Shown here one piece after another: positions 61,164-64,000 of a stretch of 64,000 nucleotides of DNA. This DNA is from Pedobacter nyackensis (lineage in GTDB: Bacteria > Bacteroidota > Bacteroidia > Sphingobacteriales > Sphingobacteriaceae). The stretch lies in NCBI RefSeq assembly GCF_900176505.1, contig NZ_FWYB01000003.1, positions 124,001-188,000 of the forward strand, read 5' to 3'. Made by a program: the position numbers and the translations under genes. The notes beneath the pieces are model-generated. The model saw only the letters and a list, made by a program, of their open reading frames with translations. It did no database searches and had not been told where the DNA came from. The first letter of the stretch is position 1; every line of letters starts with the position of its first letter.

Positions 61164-61286
61164 ATAATTGGTAAAGGTAAGAATTTACTAAATACTATAT
61201 CCCTCATAAATATTTTTACAAATGCTTGCTAATTAGAAAAATATAACTTTACTTTACGGCACATAACAGATAGTGTAAAAAATACA

Positions 61287-61355
61287 ATGATTAACAATTC
61301 AACCACAACTACGATTACCACAACCACCGGCATAGCACGGAGGACGGTAAGCTAG
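61287..61355 (+). CDS. thrL: Threonine operon leader peptide
   Basis: A 22-codon ORF, ATG 61287 to TAG 61353, starting MINNSTTTTITTTTG. Nine of 22 codons are Thr (eight of them in codons 6-14) and three are Ile. The peptide is followed after 28 nt by a strong intrinsic terminator and then by the fused thrA. This is the layout of a ribosome-mediated attenuator: when charged Thr-tRNA (and Ile-tRNA) is scarce the ribosome stalls in the Thr run and thrA is read through. It resembles E. coli thrL in plan but not in overall sequence. A weak promoter candidate lies at 61226-61257. Confidence 0.85.
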   Translation: MINNSTTTTITTTTGIARRTVS

Positions 61356-61382
61356 TGGGCTGAAAAAGATATAAAAAACCAC

Positions 61383-61424
61383 AAAAAAGCGCCTTCCTCT
61401 AACTGGGGAAGGCGCTTTTTTTTT
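61383..61424 (+). terminator. Attenuator terminator of the thr operon
   Basis: GCGCCTTCC (61389-61397) / GGAAGGCGC (61407-61415), flanked by six A (61383-61388) and nine T (61416-61424). A rival pairing of GGGCT (61357-61361) with AGCGCC (61388-61393), plus GTGG/CCAC (61355-61358 / 61379-61382), overlaps the left arm and could be the antiterminator. Confidence 0.88.
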
Positions 61425-61485
61425 GACCAAACCTGTCTGAACCTTGCCATTGCAAGTAAAGACGCAAACGAATTATTGAAAAACT

Positions 61486-63933
61486 ATGAATATTTTAAAA
61501 TTTGGAGGTACATCTGTCGGTTCAGCTCAAAGCATAAGCGCGCTGATGGAAATTCTTAAAAAGGAAAAGGGAGATGAGAACCCTATCGTTGTTCTTTCTG
61601 CAATGGGGGGCGTAACCAACACCCTATTGGAGATGGCAGAAAATGCGAGGAATGCAAGCGATTACGCTGATCAGCTGAAACAGGTAGAGGCCAGACATTT
61701 TGAAGTCATCCGCACCTTACTTCCTGCAGGCGCTCAAAACCCTGTACTTACCAAATTGAAGATCTATTTCAATGAGTTGGAAGATATTCTGCAGTCGGTT
61801 TATAACCTTCGCGAACTGAGTTCGCAGACTAAAGATTTGATTTTAAGTTATGGTGAACGCTGTTCGACAGTAATGGTTAGCCATATTGCCTGCCAGCATT
61901 TTGCCAATGCGCTATTTGTAAATGGGGCCGAACTGATCAAAACTGATAGTAATTTCGGACAAGCGAAAGTTAATACTCAGCTTACAGAAACGCTGATCAG
62001 AGATTTTTATGAATCTAATAAGGATAAATTACTTTTTGTTACCGGATTCATTTCGAGTAACGAGGAAGGTCGCATCACTACTTTAGGTCGCGGGGGTAGC
62101 GATTATACTGCCGCAATCTGGGGAGGCGCTTTAAATGCGCAGGAAATTCAAATCTGGACAGATGTTGATGGGATGCTTACTGCCGATCCAAGGATCGTTA
62201 AGAAAGCTTTTTCTTTACCGGAACTCAGTTATATAGAAGCAATGGAGCTATCTTATTTCGGTGCAAAGGTGATCTACCCGCCAACTATGACTCCCGCTTT
62301 CTTAAAGAAAATTCCCATTGTTATTAAAAATACTTTTAACGTTGATTTCGAAGGTACTTATATCAAACATGGTGCACATGCATCGAACCTTCCTATAAAA
62401 GGGATTTCCTCAATCGATGAAATCAGTATTTTAAATCTTTCGGGAAGTGGAATGGTAGGTAAGGCTGGTTTCAGTGGCCGACTGTTCTCGCTTTTATCCA
62501 GAGAACAGATCAATGTGGTGCTGATCACACAATCTTCTTCAGAGCATAGCATCACTTTTGCTGTTAAGCCTTCTGATGCTTTAAAAGCATTGTCGTTGAT
62601 TAATAAGGAGTTTGAATTGGAACTTCAGGCCCGCAAACTGGAATATCCTGAGGTGGAGAACGGGCTTTCGGTATTGGCCATAGTAGGTGAAAACATGAAA
62701 CGTACGCCGGGGATTTCGGGGAAATTGTTTAATGCGCTGGGTAGAAATGGTGTAAACATCAGAGCTATCGCACAGGGATCTTCAGAATATAATATCTCAG
62801 TAATTCTATCAAGAGCTGATCTTTCAAAAGCAGTGAATGCTGTTCATGATGCGTTCTATTCAGACTTGAAAAAAACACTGAATGTATTTTGTCTTGGTAC
62901 CGGTAATATCGGAAAGACACTGTTCCAGCAACTGCAAAACCAGATGCCTTTTCTAGCGAAGAACAATGATCTGCAGGTGAAAGTTATGGGCGTTAGTAAT
63001 ACCCGTAAAATGTATCTGAATCCAGATGGTTTAGATCTGGCTAATTGGGAAGAAACACTGGAAACACAGGGAGAACAGGCGGATTTGGGCGAATTCATTA
63101 AACAGATGAAGAATATGAATCTGGCCAATTGTGTGTTTGTAGACAATACTGCAAGTCATAATCCAATCCAGTTTTACCTGGATGTATTGCAGTCCAGCAT
63201 CTCTGTAGTTACTTGCAACAAGATCGGGAACTCTGCTGAATACGATCAGTATGTGGCTTTCAAGCAAGCCGCGAGGAAACATGGGGTTGACTTTTATTAC
63301 GAGACAAACGTAGGTGCAGGCTTGCCAATCATCCGTACACTAAAGGATTTAATGCTTAGTGGTGATAGGATTGGAAGAATCGAAGCTATTTTATCTGGTA
63401 CTATATCCTACATCTTCAACAATTTTAAAGGCGACAGGTTATTTCATGAAGTAGTGAAGGAAGCGCAGGATTTAGGTTATACCGAGCCCGATCCGAGAGA
63501 CGATCTGAACGGTAAGGATTTTATGCGCAAAATGCTCATCCTTGCGCGTGATGCAGGATACGCCCTGGAAGAAAAGGATGTTGCTATAGAAAGTATGCTT
63601 CCGGCAGACTGTTTGGCCGCCGCTAGTGTACCTGATTTTTATGTGGCTATGGAAAAAAATGCCGCGCACTTTGAAAACCTGAAACAGGAAGCCGCAAAAG
63701 GCAATAAGGTATTAAGATACATTGGTAAACTGGAAGATGGTAAGGTTGCTATTACCCTGCAAATGGTGGATGATAGTCATCCTTTCTACATGCTTTCAGG
63801 TAGCGATAACATCATCTCATTTACAACAGATCGCTATAAAGAACGTCCTTTAGTGGTTAAAGGGCCTGGTGCAGGTGCAGAAGTAACTGCAGCAGGGGTA
63901 TTTGCAGACATCATAAACGTTGGTAAAAGATAA
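61486..63933 (+). CDS. thrA: Bifunctional aspartate kinase/homoserine dehydrogenase I
   Basis: Fused enzyme for the first and third steps of threonine and methionine synthesis, 815 residues. The kinase (about 1-295) starts with KFGGTSVGSAQS and has TLGRGGSDYTAAIWG and WTDVDGMLTADPR. Two ACT domains (about 310-460) allow threonine feedback (GMVGKAGFSGRLFSLL, MKRTPGISGKLFNAL). The homoserine dehydrogenase (about 465-815) has the NAD(P) motif LGTGNIGKT, TCNKIGN and LSGTISYIFNNF. Transcription is probably controlled by the upstream Thr attenuator. thrB follows after 8 bp. Confidence 0.96.
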   Translation: MNILKFGGTSVGSAQSISALMEILKKEKGDENPIVVLSAMGGVTNTLLEMAENARNASDYADQLKQVEARHFEVIRTLLPAGAQNPVLTKLKIYFNELEDILQSVYNLRELSSQTKDLILSYGERCSTVMVSHIACQHFANALFVNGAELIKTDSNFGQAKVNTQLTETLIRDFYESNKDKLLFVTGFISSNEEGRITTLGRGGSDYTAAIWGGALNAQEIQIWTDVDGMLTADPRIVKKAFSLPELSYIEAMELSYFGAKVIYPPTMTPAFLKKIPIVIKNTFNVDFEGTYIKHGAHASNLPIKGISSIDEISILNLSGSGMVGKAGFSGRLFSLLSREQINVVLITQSSSEHSITFAVKPSDALKALSLINKEFELELQARKLEYPEVENGLSVLAIVGENMKRTPGISGKLFNALGRNGVNIRAIAQGSSEYNISVILSRADLSKAVNAVHDAFYSDLKKTLNVFCLGTGNIGKTLFQQLQNQMPFLAKNNDLQVKVMGVSNTRKMYLNPDGLDLANWEETLETQGEQADLGEFIKQMKNMNLANCVFVDNTASHNPIQFYLDVLQSSISVVTCNKIGNSAEYDQYVAFKQAARKHGVDFYYETNVGAGLPIIRTLKDLMLSGDRIGRIEAILSGTISYIFNNFKGDRLFHEVVKEAQDLGYTEPDPRDDLNGKDFMRKMLILARDAGYALEEKDVAIESMLPADCLAAASVPDFYVAMEKNAAHFENLKQEAAKGNKVLRYIGKLEDGKVAITLQMVDDSHPFYMLSGSDNIISFTTDRYKERPLVVKGPGAGAEVTAAGVFADIINVGKR

Positions 63934-63941
63934 ATAGCAAT

Positions 63942-64000
63942 ATGAATAAATCGATAAAAGTTTTCGCTCCGGCCACAGTGGCCAACGTAGTATGTGGTTT
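63942..64000 (+). CDS. thrB: Homoserine kinase (3' part outside the window)
   Basis: Only the first 19 codons are present, starting MNKSIKVFAPATVANVVCG, the characteristic N terminus of GHMP-family homoserine kinase. It starts 8 bp after thrA. It phosphorylates homoserine before threonine synthase. Confidence 0.85.
   Translation, partial: MNKSIKVFAPATVANVVCG

Noticed and set aside
1..64000. tRNA, rRNA, CRISPR array, insertion sequence, prophage or integrase
   Set aside because: Looked for and not seen: no clover-leaf with CCA-type ends, no regularly spaced repeats and no transposase or integrase motif.

Overview
The window looks like a chromosomal segment of a Bacteroidota bacterium, most likely Sphingobacteriaceae (Pedobacter-like). 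The reasons are a 2395-residue SprA (type IX secretion/gliding translocon), a fused aspartokinase-homoserine dehydrogenase, a fused alpha/beta E1 dehydrogenase, a MaeB-type malic enzyme with a Pta-like tail, many -7 boxes of the Bacteroidota form TAnnTTTG, and few visible Shine-Dalgarno sequences. The genus is an inference. I saw no rRNA, tRNA, CRISPR array, transposase, integrase or phage gene.

Layout. 1-3.5 kb: the end of an L-rhamnose catabolic operon (RhaI-type isomerase, FGGY kinase, GntR-type regulator), ending at a terminator shared with a convergent outer-membrane barrel gene. 4.4-10.2 kb: dxs, divergent from glyA, which abuts a hybrid histidine kinase. 10.5-15.3 kb, minus strand: comF, rlmN, rluF-type pseudouridine synthase, a small zinc-ribbon protein, DinB and a WYL regulator. 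15.4-29.5 kb, plus strand: an amidohydrolase, a nitronate monooxygenase-like enzyme, then acyP-flippase-dut-TPR-DUF4292-envC, two tatA genes, gatA, an MltD-like transglycosylase, maeB and ruvA. 29.5-36.6 kb: sprA. 36.7-40.9 kb: gcvH-vanZ-small lipoprotein, then feoA-feoB-SprT-like protease.

40.9-53.3 kb is read on the minus strand: lutB with a fused E1; tatC-rpiB-M28 peptidase; and pdxA followed by the fatty-acid operon DUF177-rpmF-plsX-fabH-accB-accC. 53.4-58.0 kb, plus strand: rsmA, a hydroxyacid dehydrogenase and a three-gene glycan cluster (GT2, RmlC-like cupin, flippase). 58.3-61.2 kb: greA and a HIT protein convergent with rsgA-dtd-mazG. 61.3-64.0 kb: a threonine attenuator, the fused thrA and the start of thrB.

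Most of the window is housekeeping. The most informative signals are regulatory. They are (1) a complete threonine attenuator upstream of thrA: a 22-codon leader peptide with nine Thr and three Ile codons followed by a strong terminator; (2) a consensus promoter followed at once by a terminator-like hairpin in the greA leader, resembling in layout the GraL arrangement of E. coli; (3) several perfect TAnnTTTG boxes only 4-8 nt from the start codon, implying leaderless or nearly leaderless mRNAs; and (4) an unusual number of TTG and GTG starts, some fixed by promoter position. I did not find a convincing wholly new multi-gene system.
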